A DNA stretch of 64,000 nucleotides from Bacteroides sp. (GCF_030151085.1 NZ_JASLER010000054.1:8577-72576), one strand, 5' to 3'; counted from the stretch's first letter, positions 18,074 to 28,105 are shown. Translations and numbers: made by a program. Notes: generated by a model from the letters alone, not told the origin.

Positions 18074-19627
18074 TTATTTACCACCCCATTCAGGTGCTTG
18101 AACCAAGGCTCTGTTATTATCTAATTCCTTCTGTGGAATAGGCCATACATATCCTCTGGATGAATCGAAGATATGAGAACCTGCACCGCCATCTGCACGA
18201 CATCTTGCGTAAGCCTGCTCCATTTCTTTCCAACGCATCAAATCAAAGTATCTGCATCCTTCCAAAGCCAATTCAACTCTTCTTTCGTGCTTGACTACAT
18301 TAAGTAACTCATCGTAAGAGAGATTTGTCCCTTCCGCATCTTTCACTTTCGGCATCATAACATCTGCACGTTGACGAACTTGGTCTACTAACGACATAAT
18401 TTCATCTTTATCTGTATTCTGTTTAGCCAATGCCTCAGCACGCATCAACAATATATCAGCATAGCGAATGACATACATATCTTGATTATCGGGTCCCCAG
18501 GTTGTCGGTTGATTCTGATACTTACGCATGAACATTTGGAACGGGCTATTCCAAGTCCACCAAGCATCACTTACTTTTCCTTGATAAGAATCACCGTTCT
18601 TTGTCATTAAAGTATACGTTAAGCGTGGGTCGCGAGTAGAATCATCGTTAGGGTCATAAAGACCGGAAGCTGTAATAGGCTTTCCATCTTTACAGTAGAA
18701 ATCATTAGCTAAGTTCGGATAAGGCAATTGCCACTCCATCGGATAGCCATAGTTATAAGTCAAGAAACCTCCTTCACCATTTGATTGATCGGTATTCTTA
18801 AAGCGAATAGCGAAAACAATTTCCTTGCTAGCACAGCCTGCTTCTGAAAACAGAGTACTGTAATTAGGATCTATCTCATATTGGTTCAATCCAATAACTT
18901 GCTGGGCAGCCTCAGCAGCCTCTTTATACATCTCGTTGTATAAGTAAACACGAGTCAGTAATCCCAATGCAGCACCTCTGGTAGCACGGCCTCTATCGGC
19001 AGAGACTGGCAGCATACCTTCAGCTGTAATGTCTTTCAAATCTTTGATAATATCATTTATAATGTCTATTTTTTGCGACTTGGGCACTTGGCTCGTTTCA
19101 GTAGTCAATACATTGAATACTTTAGGAACATCGCGGAACAAACTGGTTAAATGATTATAGAACAAAGCTCTGATAAACTTAGCTTCACAAAGAATGGTGG
19201 TACCCGCTTCTTTACTTATTTTATTAGCTTCAAGCATTTGCGGAACTTTCTCGATGACATTGTTGCATCGTGCAATACCTGCATAAGAGGCATTCCATAC
19301 TCCTTCGGCAACAGATGAAGTAGGACTCATGGTATTAGTTGTAATTACATCGGGACCTACCCAAGGAATCCAAGCAAAGTAACCATTATCTGTTGCAAAT
19401 TCCAATTCGCGTAAACTACAAGTCTTTCCACCCGGCCAGCAAAATCCAAGGCTACCTTCACTCTGCAAGGCATCGTAACAACCTACCAACGCTTTGGTTG
19501 CATCGGCTTCTGTATTCCAAAAATTACCATTAGACAATTCAGACAAAGATTCGCGGTCCAAGAAGTCTGAACAAGAAAAGAGGGAAAAGCCTAATGACAG
19601 AATAATTAGATGATATATCTTTTTCAT
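18074..19627 (-). CDS. SusD-like outer-membrane glycan-binding lipoprotein
   Basis: 517-residue SusD/RagB-family lipoprotein that forms the lid of the SusC transporter and binds oligosaccharide at the cell surface. The lipobox LGFSLFSC is followed by SDFLDRESLSELSNGNFWNT, the usual SusD N-terminus. TPR-like helices are seen in mid-protein (ALGLLTRVYLYNEMYKEAAE). The C-terminal block YVIRYADILLMRAEALA and ERRVELALEGCRYFDLMRWK are hallmark SusD segments, followed by YVWPIPQKELDNN near the end. It lies 18 bp downstream of susC in the same transcript. The ligand cannot be read from sequence. No separate SusE/SusF-type surface glycan-binding protein was found, so SusD may be the main surface binder. 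Confidence 0.95.
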   Translation of the reverse strand: MKKIYHLIILSLGFSLFSCSDFLDRESLSELSNGNFWNTEADATKALVGCYDALQSEGSLGFCWPGGKTCSLRELEFATDNGYFAWIPWVGPDVITTNTMSPTSSVAEGVWNASYAGIARCNNVIEKVPQMLEANKISKEAGTTILCEAKFIRALFYNHLTSLFRDVPKVFNVLTTETSQVPKSQKIDIINDIIKDLKDITAEGMLPVSADRGRATRGAALGLLTRVYLYNEMYKEAAEAAQQVIGLNQYEIDPNYSTLFSEAGCASKEIVFAIRFKNTDQSNGEGGFLTYNYGYPMEWQLPYPNLANDFYCKDGKPITASGLYDPNDDSTRDPRLTYTLMTKNGDSYQGKVSDAWWTWNSPFQMFMRKYQNQPTTWGPDNQDMYVIRYADILLMRAEALAKQNTDKDEIMSLVDQVRQRADVMMPKVKDAEGTNLSYDELLNVVKHERRVELALEGCRYFDLMRWKEMEQAYARCRADGGAGSHIFDSSRGYVWPIPQKELDNNRALVQAPEWGGK

Positions 19628-19645
19628 AATCTTCTTTATTTAAAA

Positions 19646-22600
19646 TTATAATGTAATATTTAAACCGACCGAGAAGGTCTTGGCATTGGGATAAGCATGA
19701 CCACGGGTATCGCTACCATACTTTTCAGGATCGTAATCGTCAATGCCGGTGATGGTAAAGAGATTCTGTGCCGAAACATATATTCTGAGACGCTCCAGTC
19801 TAGCTTTACGAATCCACTCCGATTTAAAAGAATAGCCTAATTCAATATTTTTTAAACGCAGATAAGAAGCGTCTTTCAACCAGAATGAAGAAGGTTGACT
19901 ATTATAGTCACCATTACCCAAACGAGGGAAATTTCCATTAGGATTAGCTTTCTCGGAATAGCGGTCCAGGAAGATGGTAGTAACATTGCCCGAAATAGTA
20001 GGATAATCCATTACAACACGGTCTACACCGGCTACACCTTGGAAGAAAGCAGAAAAATCAAAACCTTTGTATCCGGCATTCAAGCCAAAGCCATAAGTAA
20101 AGTCGGGAAATGGATTTCCAATCACTGTACGGTCGTAAGTATCAATAACTCCATCAGGCTTACCGTCAGCACCACTGATGTCTTTATAGCGAATATCACC
20201 CAACTTCAGGCCACCACCACCGAGTATGCTTTTTTCGTTAGCTTCGTCCACCTCAGCTTGTGTACGATATAAACCGTCGGCTACATAACCGTAGTATGAA
20301 TTAATAGGATGTCCTTCCAAATTGATAGACCAATCGCTAATCCAGGATTCCTTACCATGCAAATCCAGGATTTCATTTTTCACCTTACTGAGGTTGATGT
20401 TCGCACCGAATTTCCAGTCACCCCATTGGTCATTATAACCTAATGCCAGTTCCCAGCCTTCGTTCTTTATGGATGCAGCATTTACATAAGGTTCGGTAGA
20501 GATACCCACAATTCCCGGAATAGGCAATTGTAGCAAAATATCAGAAGTCTTTTTATAGAAATAATCGGCAGTAAAGGTAATCTTGTTATTTAAGAAAGCG
20601 GCGTCGATACCTATATCTGTAGTGGCAGTGGTTTCCCATTTAATATCAGGATTGGCTAAGGAAGAGATAGCTACACCCGAAACTTTTTTATCACCCCATA
20701 CATAGTTATTGCCCAAACCAATATATTGTGCAAACGGATAGTAACCTATTTCCTGATTACCCAGTTTACCCCAGCTACCTCTCAACTTCAATTGATTGAT
20801 AAAATTAACGTTCTTCATGAAATCTTCTTGAGCAATATTCCAACCTACAGATACTGAGGGAAAATAACCAGTACGATTCTTCTTTGGTATTCTGGAAGAC
20901 TCATCACGACGAAGGTTGAATTCTGCTAAGTAACGATCCTTGTAATTGTAGTTCACACGACCGAAGAATGATCTTAAAGCAGCCTCAGCAGCATTTCCTT
21001 TCGCAGAAGTGCTTAAAGCTCCATTCAGTACAGAAAGATTATTACTAGGAAGATCTTCACCGGATGCGGTTGTTGAACGGAAATCATTGTATTGGTTGGA
21101 TTGTCCTAGTAAAAAGTTGAAAGCATGACCATTTACAGCAAAATGATAGGTAATAAGATTCTCGTTGATCCATTGAGTTTCGGTGTAGTAAGCATCAGTC
21201 ATATAATTCTTTCCACTACCACCTACGGGCTTACCATAAGAGTCGGTCGGAATATATGCCGGATCAAAACCTACACTGTTCCATTGGTTATACTGATAAG
21301 CGAAACTTGTCTTGATAGAAAGGTTTTTAATCGGTTCTATCTCCAGGAATGCCTTACCGTCAAAACGACTGTGTTTTGTTTTAGAAGTTACAGAAGTAGC
21401 GTAAGCTGGATTTTTGATAGGCTGCATTTTATCGTTACCATCTACGAAGCCCCATTCACCATTATTATATTGATAAGGTACCGAAGGACGGGAATGCCAC
21501 TTCATCTGTTCGAATACATAGTAAGTACCAATGGTAGGTTCTTCTACTTCTTCATGATTTCCCGCAACGTTTAATCCTAGAGTAATCATGTCAATAAACT
21601 TGCTATCCGCATTCAGACGGAAATTAAAACGGTCGGTACTTGTACCTTTCATAATACCATCTTGACCTACATATCCTATAGAGCCCATGTAATGTGAGTT
21701 TTCATTCCCACCCGACATAGACAAATGGTGAGTTTGGATAGGTGCTGATTGGAAAAGTTTATCAGACCATCTGGTGTTGGCAAATAAATTAGGTTTGGAT
21801 CCGTCTTTCATTTGCTGAATCATTTCGGGAGTATAGTTCGTTGATGGATCTCCCATAGCCTCATTCTGTTCATTATAGAGAGTTGCCCAATCCCATGAAT
21901 TGATATAAGTAGGTAGAATAGTTGCCTTCTGAATACCATAAGAACCACTATAAGATAATGTCTTCTTATCCGCATTACCGCGTTTAGTTGTAATAAGGAC
22001 AACGCCATTAGCAGCACGAACTCCATAAATAGAAGCCGAGGCGGCATCTTTTAAAACAGATATGTTTTCAATATCATTGGGAGCAATGCTACTTAGACTT
22101 CCCTCAACGCCATCAATTAATACCATCGGATTGCTGTCACCAAATGTATTTATACCACGAATACGGATTTCAACATCTCCTTCAACACCGGGTTGTGCCG
22201 AAAAGGAACTAACCGTAACACCACTCATTCGTCCTTGCAGCAAGCTTGATGTATTAGATGCAGGAATATCTTTAATATCATTCACTTTTACGGAAGCTAC
22301 GGCTCCTGTAAGATTTGCTTTTTTCTGCGTACCGTAAGCTACCACCACAACTTCGTCTATCAATTCCGAACTTTCTTTCAGAATAATATTAACCTGTTGA
22401 TTTGCCCGAGTCACTTTCACTGTTTGTGATTCATAACCTATATAAGAGATTATGAGATTCTGACCTACTGAGGCCTGAATAGAGAAGTGTCCGTCTACAT
22501 TTGTAATCAGACCATTCGTGGTTCCTTCTACCATAACAGAAGCACCGATGATTGCTTCACCGGCAGCATCTTTCACCGAACCTTTTACAGTTGAGGTTTG

Positions 22601-22723
22601 TTGAGTGATGGCTGATGCAGACAATCCGGAATCTTTTTCTGTTGATGCATAGGAGAGAGTTACTCCACCAAGAAATAGCAATCCGAAGATGATTCGTTTT
22701 TGCAAAGCATGTTGTTTATTCAT
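19646..22723 (-). CDS. SusC-like TonB-dependent outer-membrane transporter
   Basis: 1025-residue SusC/RagA-family TonB-dependent receptor importing oligosaccharides. After a signal peptide (about residues 1-26) comes a carboxypeptidase-regulatory-like domain (VKGSVKDAAGEAIIGASVMV), the TonB-box-like DEVVVVAYGTQKK, then the plug (LLQGRMSGV, IRIRGINTFGDSNPMVLIDG) and the 22-strand barrel, ending in an aromatic-rich SVGLNITL typical of outer-membrane proteins. There is no N-terminal STN anti-sigma-interaction domain, in line with regulation by the HTCS next door rather than an ECF sigma factor. It is the first gene of the minus-strand PUL transcript. Its promoter region holds a long inverted repeat (22799-22842) and a near-consensus -7 element around 22750-22757. 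Confidence 0.96.
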   Translation of the reverse strand: MNKQHALQKRIIFGLLFLGGVTLSYASTEKDSGLSASAITQQTSTVKGSVKDAAGEAIIGASVMVEGTTNGLITNVDGHFSIQASVGQNLIISYIGYESQTVKVTRANQQVNIILKESSELIDEVVVVAYGTQKKANLTGAVASVKVNDIKDIPASNTSSLLQGRMSGVTVSSFSAQPGVEGDVEIRIRGINTFGDSNPMVLIDGVEGSLSSIAPNDIENISVLKDAASASIYGVRAANGVVLITTKRGNADKKTLSYSGSYGIQKATILPTYINSWDWATLYNEQNEAMGDPSTNYTPEMIQQMKDGSKPNLFANTRWSDKLFQSAPIQTHHLSMSGGNENSHYMGSIGYVGQDGIMKGTSTDRFNFRLNADSKFIDMITLGLNVAGNHEEVEEPTIGTYYVFEQMKWHSRPSVPYQYNNGEWGFVDGNDKMQPIKNPAYATSVTSKTKHSRFDGKAFLEIEPIKNLSIKTSFAYQYNQWNSVGFDPAYIPTDSYGKPVGGSGKNYMTDAYYTETQWINENLITYHFAVNGHAFNFLLGQSNQYNDFRSTTASGEDLPSNNLSVLNGALSTSAKGNAAEAALRSFFGRVNYNYKDRYLAEFNLRRDESSRIPKKNRTGYFPSVSVGWNIAQEDFMKNVNFINQLKLRGSWGKLGNQEIGYYPFAQYIGLGNNYVWGDKKVSGVAISSLANPDIKWETTATTDIGIDAAFLNNKITFTADYFYKKTSDILLQLPIPGIVGISTEPYVNAASIKNEGWELALGYNDQWGDWKFGANINLSKVKNEILDLHGKESWISDWSINLEGHPINSYYGYVADGLYRTQAEVDEANEKSILGGGGLKLGDIRYKDISGADGKPDGVIDTYDRTVIGNPFPDFTYGFGLNAGYKGFDFSAFFQGVAGVDRVVMDYPTISGNVTTIFLDRYSEKANPNGNFPRLGNGDYNSQPSSFWLKDASYLRLKNIELGYSFKSEWIRKARLERLRIYVSAQNLFTITGIDDYDPEKYGSDTRGHAYPNAKTFSVGLNITL

Positions 22724-22798
22724 AATATTGAATTTAATAGTTATCGATACAAAAGTCTATGTTTAATGGCAAACAGGATAACACAAGAATGCAAATGA

Positions 22799-22842
22799 AT
22801 AACAAATTCCTATATTCAGTACAGAAAACAGGAATTTGTTAT
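22799..22842. promoter_or_regulatory. perfect 13-bp inverted repeat, candidate HTCS operator
   Basis: ATAACAAATTCCT at 22799-22811 and its exact reverse complement at 22830-22842 are separated by 18 bp, giving about three helical turns between half-site centres. It lies in the divergent gap between susC and the plus-strand HTCS pair, 76-119 bp upstream of the susC start codon and upstream of its likely promoter. This is a suitable place for an activator. HTCS binding is inferred from position, not shown. Confidence 0.6.
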
Positions 22843-22904
22843 CAATCGGTACGATTTTTCTATTTTTAATTGGCTATGCAAGACAGAGAACAAGCTATTT
22901 TTTC

Positions 22905-22912
22905 TACTTTTG
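22905..22912 (+). promoter_or_regulatory. Bacteroides -7 promoter element for the nucleoside hydrolase-HTCS pair
   Basis: TACTTTTG matches TAnnTTTG, 25 bp upstream of the ATG at 22938. It gives the regulator pair its own promoter, divergent from susC. Confidence 0.6.
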
Positions 22913-22937
22913 ACTTTAGAATTATACCTATAATACT

Positions 22938-23936
22938 ATGGCAAACTTAAATTGGCTTTTTAACTTTTTCCTGTTACTTTTCTTATATGGATGTGGCTTT
23001 CCCAGTACTAAACAAGATGATAAAGTACTGCTCATTTTAGATACGGACTTAGGTCCCGACTATGATGATGTAGGAGCAATGGCAGTAATGCATGCGCTAG
23101 CAGATAGCGGATATGTGGATATACTGGCTACCGTATCTTCTAATAAATCGGAATTGACCGTTCCCTGCATTGAAGTTATCAACACTTTCTTTAATCGTCC
23201 CAATATCTCTTTAGGAGTAGCTAAAAGCAAAAATGCCGTAACATTGGAGTGCCCGCATGAAAGAAAATGGACCGAAGACTTGCCTCAAAAGTATACTCAT
23301 CGAACAGCAAAATCTTCCGATGCACCCGATGCAGTCAAAATATACCGTTCTGCTCTGTGTACACAACCCGACAGCAGTGTTACTATCTGTACGATTGGCG
23401 CTTTCTCTAATTTGAAAGAACTACTACAATCAAAAGGAGATGAAGTTTCAGCTGAAACAGGAACTGAACTTGTAAGAAGAAAAGTGAAACGATTGGTATC
23501 TATGGCAGGTATGTTTCCTGAAGGACGGGAGTATAATATTTATTGTGATGCTTCCTCTTCTTCATTTGTCGCAGAGCATTGGCCTACAGAAATAGTTTTT
23601 TGTGGATTTGAGATTGGCTATAATATTATAACCGGTCGTTCAGTAAGTCAAATGCCGGTAGAAAATAATCCTATAAAAGATGTATTTGCCTTAAGTATGT
23701 CACAAGGTGAGCCACAGGGTAGATGGAGCTGGGATCAAGCAACTGTTTGGGTGGCAATCAAGGGGATTACACCTTATTATATAGGCGAGCATGGCACCAT
23801 TTCCATAGATTCTACAGGTAATAACACTTGGGAGGCGGCGAAAGCAGGAAAGCATATTCGCTTAATAGAATCATGTCCGGCAAAGGATATGGAAGTTCTC
23901 CTTGAAAAATATATGATGCATTGCCCTAAATACTAA
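22938..23936 (+). CDS. nucleoside hydrolase-like lipoprotein
   Basis: 332-residue protein of the inosine-uridine-preferring nucleoside hydrolase superfamily. The N-terminal metal motif reads DTDLGPDYDD (residues 35-44), close to the family DTDxGxDD with one extra residue. TICTIGAFSNLKELL and SMAGMFPEGREYNIYCDA in mid-protein fit the core fold. A lipobox (FLLLFLYGC, Cys19) predicts export and membrane anchoring, whereas classical members are cytoplasmic. Known members hydrolyse the N-glycosidic bond of ribonucleosides with Ca2+. In PULs such proteins are annotated but their substrates are usually unknown. The gene ends 4 bp before the HTCS start and shares its promoter, so it may be linked to sensing or to a sugar moiety of the ligand. 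Confidence 0.8.
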   Translation: MANLNWLFNFFLLLFLYGCGFPSTKQDDKVLLILDTDLGPDYDDVGAMAVMHALADSGYVDILATVSSNKSELTVPCIEVINTFFNRPNISLGVAKSKNAVTLECPHERKWTEDLPQKYTHRTAKSSDAPDAVKIYRSALCTQPDSSVTICTIGAFSNLKELLQSKGDEVSAETGTELVRRKVKRLVSMAGMFPEGREYNIYCDASSSSFVAEHWPTEIVFCGFEIGYNIITGRSVSQMPVENNPIKDVFALSMSQGEPQGRWSWDQATVWVAIKGITPYYIGEHGTISIDSTGNNTWEAAKAGKHIRLIESCPAKDMEVLLEKYMMHCPKY

Positions 23937-23940
23937 GATT

Positions 23941-26900
23941 ATGAGAAAATATTTACTCGTTTTATTCTGCTTTAGTTTTACCTATATCGCTAATGCCCAA
24001 AAACTACTGCACTATGATTTGGCAGATGGATTGTCAAGTTCTGAAATCACATCTATTTGTGAGAATGACCATTATATGTGGATTGCTACCGAAGATGGTC
24101 TTAACCGTTTTGATGGACACCGTTTCAAAGTCTATAAATCAGGAAAGAACACAGTTAATAGTTTAAAGAACAACAATATAGAAACACTATTCCTTGACTC
24201 AAAAGGATTACTTTGGATTGGTTTCAAAACGGGAGGAGTAGATATATACAACCCACGTACAGATCAATTTGTACACTTAAGCGAATGGACCTCCGAACCA
24301 ATTCCTAATCGAATAATCTCAATATTTGAAGACTCAGCACATAACATATGGTTGGGGAGTTGGGAAGAAGGTGTCTGTAAGTTGACCCCTGAAAACGAAG
24401 AAAGGACTCGTTTTAAAGTAGAGCGAAGTCATTGGAAAACCATCGTATCCAGTTTTGTAGAAAAGCCCGAAGGATATATATGGGTAAGTACCTATACCGG
24501 ACTTATCATGTATGATTCTCGAAAGGACGAATGGACAGGCATAGGTTCCAAAGATCAAACAATCACTGAAATACATGATACAGGAGAAAAAAACACACTC
24601 TATTATTCTTCATGGGACAATGCACTCTATGAGTTAATTTGGACCAATCATCCCGAGAAAGCTCAAACCATCAGGTTACATAATAGCAATGTACCTATAT
24701 ATCGTATAGAAGGCGAAGAAAATAAGCTCTTAATTGGTACTTGGGGAGAGGGATTGAAAGTCTATGACAAGAAAGAACGGAAGATATATCCGTTGCCAGG
24801 TACCGAATATTTAGGCACCACTTTTATCAATGCTATTTATAAAGATAGCCTTGATAATACTTGGATAGGCTCATACGGGAAAGGACTTTATAAATACTCA
24901 CCTACGGATCAAGGGATTAATCAGCTGCTTTCCATCCAAAAAGCTCATTCGCCTATTACCTCAATAGCCTTATTACATGATAAAATTCTATTAGGAACTT
25001 TGGGAGATGGTATGTATCATTACGATATGCGAACATCAGTTGAGAAAGAATGCTATAAGAGTAATGACAAGTTCAAAGACCATATTCTGTCCATCAGTCA
25101 GGATGATAATATTACTTTAGTAGGACATGACGGAATAGGTTTACTATATTCTTTTCAAGATAATCAGAACCAAAAAACTCAGTGGAAAGAATTTGTAGCA
25201 AATAATGAGTTGGAAAAGATCACTGCCTTCCATATAAGTAATGCTAAGGTATGGATTGGTACTAAACAAAACGGATTGATGTCTGTATGTCTGGATAGAG
25301 AGAATCGACAGATAAAGAATTATGTTCATTATGATTCTTTTAGTCGGGACAGGATAAATGCTATCATTCCTTATCAAGATAACCAGTTGTTTATAGCCTC
25401 GCACAACGGCCTCTCTATTTTTAATGCTTCCGATCAGGTTACATTGAAAGATAAAGTGATAGATAACGAGATAGTATATTCCATCATAGAAGATAAAAGA
25501 AATAAATGTTGGTGGATAGGGACTTCAAATAACCTATTAAGAATGGAGCTGCGCAGCGACTCCTTACAAGTATCTACAGCATTTCCTACCTATCCACTAC
25601 CGCAAGGAGCTATCAAATCATTGCTTCTTGATGCTAATGATAATCTTTGGTTCTTTATTGGAGAAAAGATGTTTTGCTACGTTAGTAGCGAACAACGAAT
25701 CTGTGAACCTAATATCAGTTATTGGGGAAACTCTTCTATTCTTTCGGCTGAAAAATTCATGTATGGGGGCAAAGAATATATTCTGTTTGGTAATACAGAA
25801 CAATTGATGACGGTAGATGTGGAGAAAGCTTTGCAGCAATTTGATAAAACGAAACTCTTACTCACTGATTTAGAAATAAATCATAAGAAAATACACGTTG
25901 GAGATACAATAGACAACCGGGTTATTTTAAAAGAAAACACAGAATATATCCCTTCAATCACTTTATCCTATACTTCTAAATGGATATCTTTGTCTTTTAC
26001 AGAAATAGGTGAAGCCAACTACCGCAACCGATACTTGTATCGAATGAAAGGGTTCACCGATACTTGGCAATATCTTGATATATCCGTTCCATTGACTTTT
26101 TCACAACTCAATCCTGGCACGTATACACTGGAATTGATGAAGTATAGCGAAGAAGCGGGTAATAAACCTTGTTGGTCCATGTCTATCATAGTAACTCCTC
26201 CTTGGTGGCAAACATCATTATTTTATTTTTTTCTGTTCTTAATCATTCTATTGAACATTGCAATGCTTATATACATAATCATCCGACATTACAGGAAAAA
26301 GAGCATACAGAAGATTCAAGAAATGGAAAACCGGCAGAAAGAAGAATTATTGAAGGAAAAAGAAAGTTTCTTTGAGAGTCTGGGGCATGACTTGATTACT
26401 CCGCTATCTCTCATCCTCGCACCGGCAAATGACATGTTGCGTGAAACCAAAGAGGATGATATCCAACATGAAAGGTTAAGCATTATCACAAAGAATGCTA
26501 CCTTCTTATCTGATCTGTTTACTACTATACTTGACTTTAAACGAGTGGAGTTCTCGGAAGTAAAGATTAATAATAGGATGGTAGAAATTGTTTCGTTCTG
26601 CCGTATCATTGTTAATGCATTCAATTATTTATCGCATTCCAAAAACATTCAGCTTTCTTATCAGGCAAATGTACCCTCTACCTATATATCAATAGATAGT
26701 GTTAAGTTTGAACGGGTGCTCTATAATCTGTTGAGCAATGCCATCAAATACACTCCAGACAACGGAAGTGTTTCTGTAGTATTGGAGTATGCAGAAGAAC
26801 AGTTGTCTGTTTTTGTAAAAGATACTGGACCTGGTATCAATCAACTATATCAGGCCAATGTATTCAATAAATTCTACCGTGAACCACAGTACAATCAAGA

Positions 26901-27861
26901 AAACACCCCTAACGGACTAGGGATAGGACTTTATGTCGTAAAGAAGTTCGTTTCGATCATGAACGGTGAGGTTACTATTGACTCACAACCTGGGCAGGGT
27001 ACTACTTTTTGCATCAAGTTACCGCTGGAAAAGGCTGAACAAGCAGAACTGATGATTACAGAGCTTAAAACGCCTACCACCAATATAGAAAATAGTGCTA
27101 CCATTCTGTTGGTAGAAGATAATGAACAAATATTGAAGTATCTTTCGGGAAAGCTGGCTGACTATTTCAGTGTAGTAACAGCTACCAATGGCGAAGAAGC
27201 ATTGAAATGCGTCGATGAATATCTTCCCGAAATAGTTATATCTGATATCATGATGCCCGGAATGGATGGCTTAACGCTTTGCCGCCGGATAAAGGAGAAC
27301 TCTCTCTATGCTGATATATTTGTAATCTTACTGACTGCCAAGACTTCCTCTGAAGATGAGCGGAGGGGCTACAAAGAGGGAGTCGATATTTACATCAAAA
27401 AGCCTTTTGACACAGAGGCCTTGATTAATCAAATCATGAATATTCTGAATACACGTCAAAGGAGAAAGGAATTACTACTGAAAAGCTTAATTGCCAAAGA
27501 TAGTGATGATATTGAATTTAACTCCAAAGAAGTATTTTTGCAACAAGCTATGAAGGTGATTGAAGAGAATCTGGAAAAAGCAGACTTCAATATCGAAGAA
27601 TTTTCTGTAGCAATGAATATTAGCAAGACTGTTCTTCACAAGAAGTTCAAGATGCTTATCGGGCAGTCTCCCAACCAGTTTATACGGGCTATCAGACTTC
27701 GCAAAGCCTCAGAATTACTAATTAAGAGCGATCTGTCCGTCGCAGAAATTGCTTATCTGACGGGGTTTAATCAGGCTCATTATTTCATTAAGTGCTTTAA
27801 AGAAGTATACAATGAAACACCTAAAAACTTTAGAGACTTGAAAAAACAAAATAATAACTAA
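23941..27861 (+). CDS. hybrid two-component system regulator (HTCS) of the PUL
   Basis: 1306-residue one-protein signalling system. Signal peptide (1-19), then two-component-regulator propeller repeats (about 25-650, e.g. MWIATEDGLNRFDG and LLWIGFKTGGVDIYN), a Y_Y_Y sensor domain (about 680-750), a single TM helix (about 758-783), HisKA with GHDLITPL (His816), HATPase with NLLSNAIKYTPDNG and GLGIGLYVVKK, a receiver with ISDIMMPGMDG (Asp1102), and a C-terminal AraC-type HTH (about 1200-1300, ASELLIKSDLSVAEIAYLTGF). All modules look intact. The periplasmic propeller should bind an oligosaccharide from the PUL substrate and the AraC domain should activate susC, probably through the inverted repeat at 22799-22842. 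It is co-transcribed with the nucleoside-hydrolase-like gene. Confidence 0.96.
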   Translation: MRKYLLVLFCFSFTYIANAQKLLHYDLADGLSSSEITSICENDHYMWIATEDGLNRFDGHRFKVYKSGKNTVNSLKNNNIETLFLDSKGLLWIGFKTGGVDIYNPRTDQFVHLSEWTSEPIPNRIISIFEDSAHNIWLGSWEEGVCKLTPENEERTRFKVERSHWKTIVSSFVEKPEGYIWVSTYTGLIMYDSRKDEWTGIGSKDQTITEIHDTGEKNTLYYSSWDNALYELIWTNHPEKAQTIRLHNSNVPIYRIEGEENKLLIGTWGEGLKVYDKKERKIYPLPGTEYLGTTFINAIYKDSLDNTWIGSYGKGLYKYSPTDQGINQLLSIQKAHSPITSIALLHDKILLGTLGDGMYHYDMRTSVEKECYKSNDKFKDHILSISQDDNITLVGHDGIGLLYSFQDNQNQKTQWKEFVANNELEKITAFHISNAKVWIGTKQNGLMSVCLDRENRQIKNYVHYDSFSRDRINAIIPYQDNQLFIASHNGLSIFNASDQVTLKDKVIDNEIVYSIIEDKRNKCWWIGTSNNLLRMELRSDSLQVSTAFPTYPLPQGAIKSLLLDANDNLWFFIGEKMFCYVSSEQRICEPNISYWGNSSILSAEKFMYGGKEYILFGNTEQLMTVDVEKALQQFDKTKLLLTDLEINHKKIHVGDTIDNRVILKENTEYIPSITLSYTSKWISLSFTEIGEANYRNRYLYRMKGFTDTWQYLDISVPLTFSQLNPGTYTLELMKYSEEAGNKPCWSMSIIVTPPWWQTSLFYFFLFLIILLNIAMLIYIIIRHYRKKSIQKIQEMENRQKEELLKEKESFFESLGHDLITPLSLILAPANDMLRETKEDDIQHERLSIITKNATFLSDLFTTILDFKRVEFSEVKINNRMVEIVSFCRIIVNAFNYLSHSKNIQLSYQANVPSTYISIDSVKFERVLYNLLSNAIKYTPDNGSVSVVLEYAEEQLSVFVKDTGPGINQLYQANVFNKFYREPQYNQENTPNGLGIGLYVVKKFVSIMNGEVTIDSQPGQGTTFCIKLPLEKAEQAELMITELKTPTTNIENSATILLVEDNEQILKYLSGKLADYFSVVTATNGEEALKCVDEYLPEIVISDIMMPGMDGLTLCRRIKENSLYADIFVILLTAKTSSEDERRGYKEGVDIYIKKPFDTEALINQIMNILNTRQRRKELLLKSLIAKDSDDIEFNSKEVFLQQAMKVIEENLEKADFNIEEFSVAMNISKTVLHKKFKMLIGQSPNQFIRAIRLRKASELLIKSDLSVAEIAYLTGFNQAHYFIKCFKEVYNETPKNFRDLKKQNNN

Positions 27862-27943
27862 CCTGAATTCGACATAAGCAATGATCATTACTGAATGATA
27901 TTAAATTAAATGAGAATGGCACATCGTTGTGCTTATCTAAAAA

Positions 27944-28031
27944 AGTTGCCACCGGGAAGGATGGGATTCCCCGGTGTCGGAGGCAGTGTTCCTCGGTGCC
28001 GAACCCCTCGTTCCCCGGTGCCGGAGAAATG
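27944..28031. repeat. 22-bp-period array B (GC-rich, three clear plus one inverted-like unit)
   Basis: Units start at 27966, 27988 and 28010 with cores ATTCCCCGGTGTCGG, GTTCCTCGGTGCCGA and GTTCCCCGGTGCCGG, exactly 22 bp apart. The frame one step upstream (27944) holds GTTGCCACCGGGAA, an approximate inverted version. The stretch is far more GC-rich than its surroundings. A 22-bp period is not compatible with a codon repeat, so the small overlapping reading frames here are not credible genes. It lies between the HTCS stop and the shared terminator. Confidence 0.7.
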
Positions 28032-28105
28032 CACTCTTCAGAAGGTATTCCGGGCAGGTTCAAATTCTTTCCCGTTATACACACTTATCTCAAGCTTAGA
28101 TTTAA

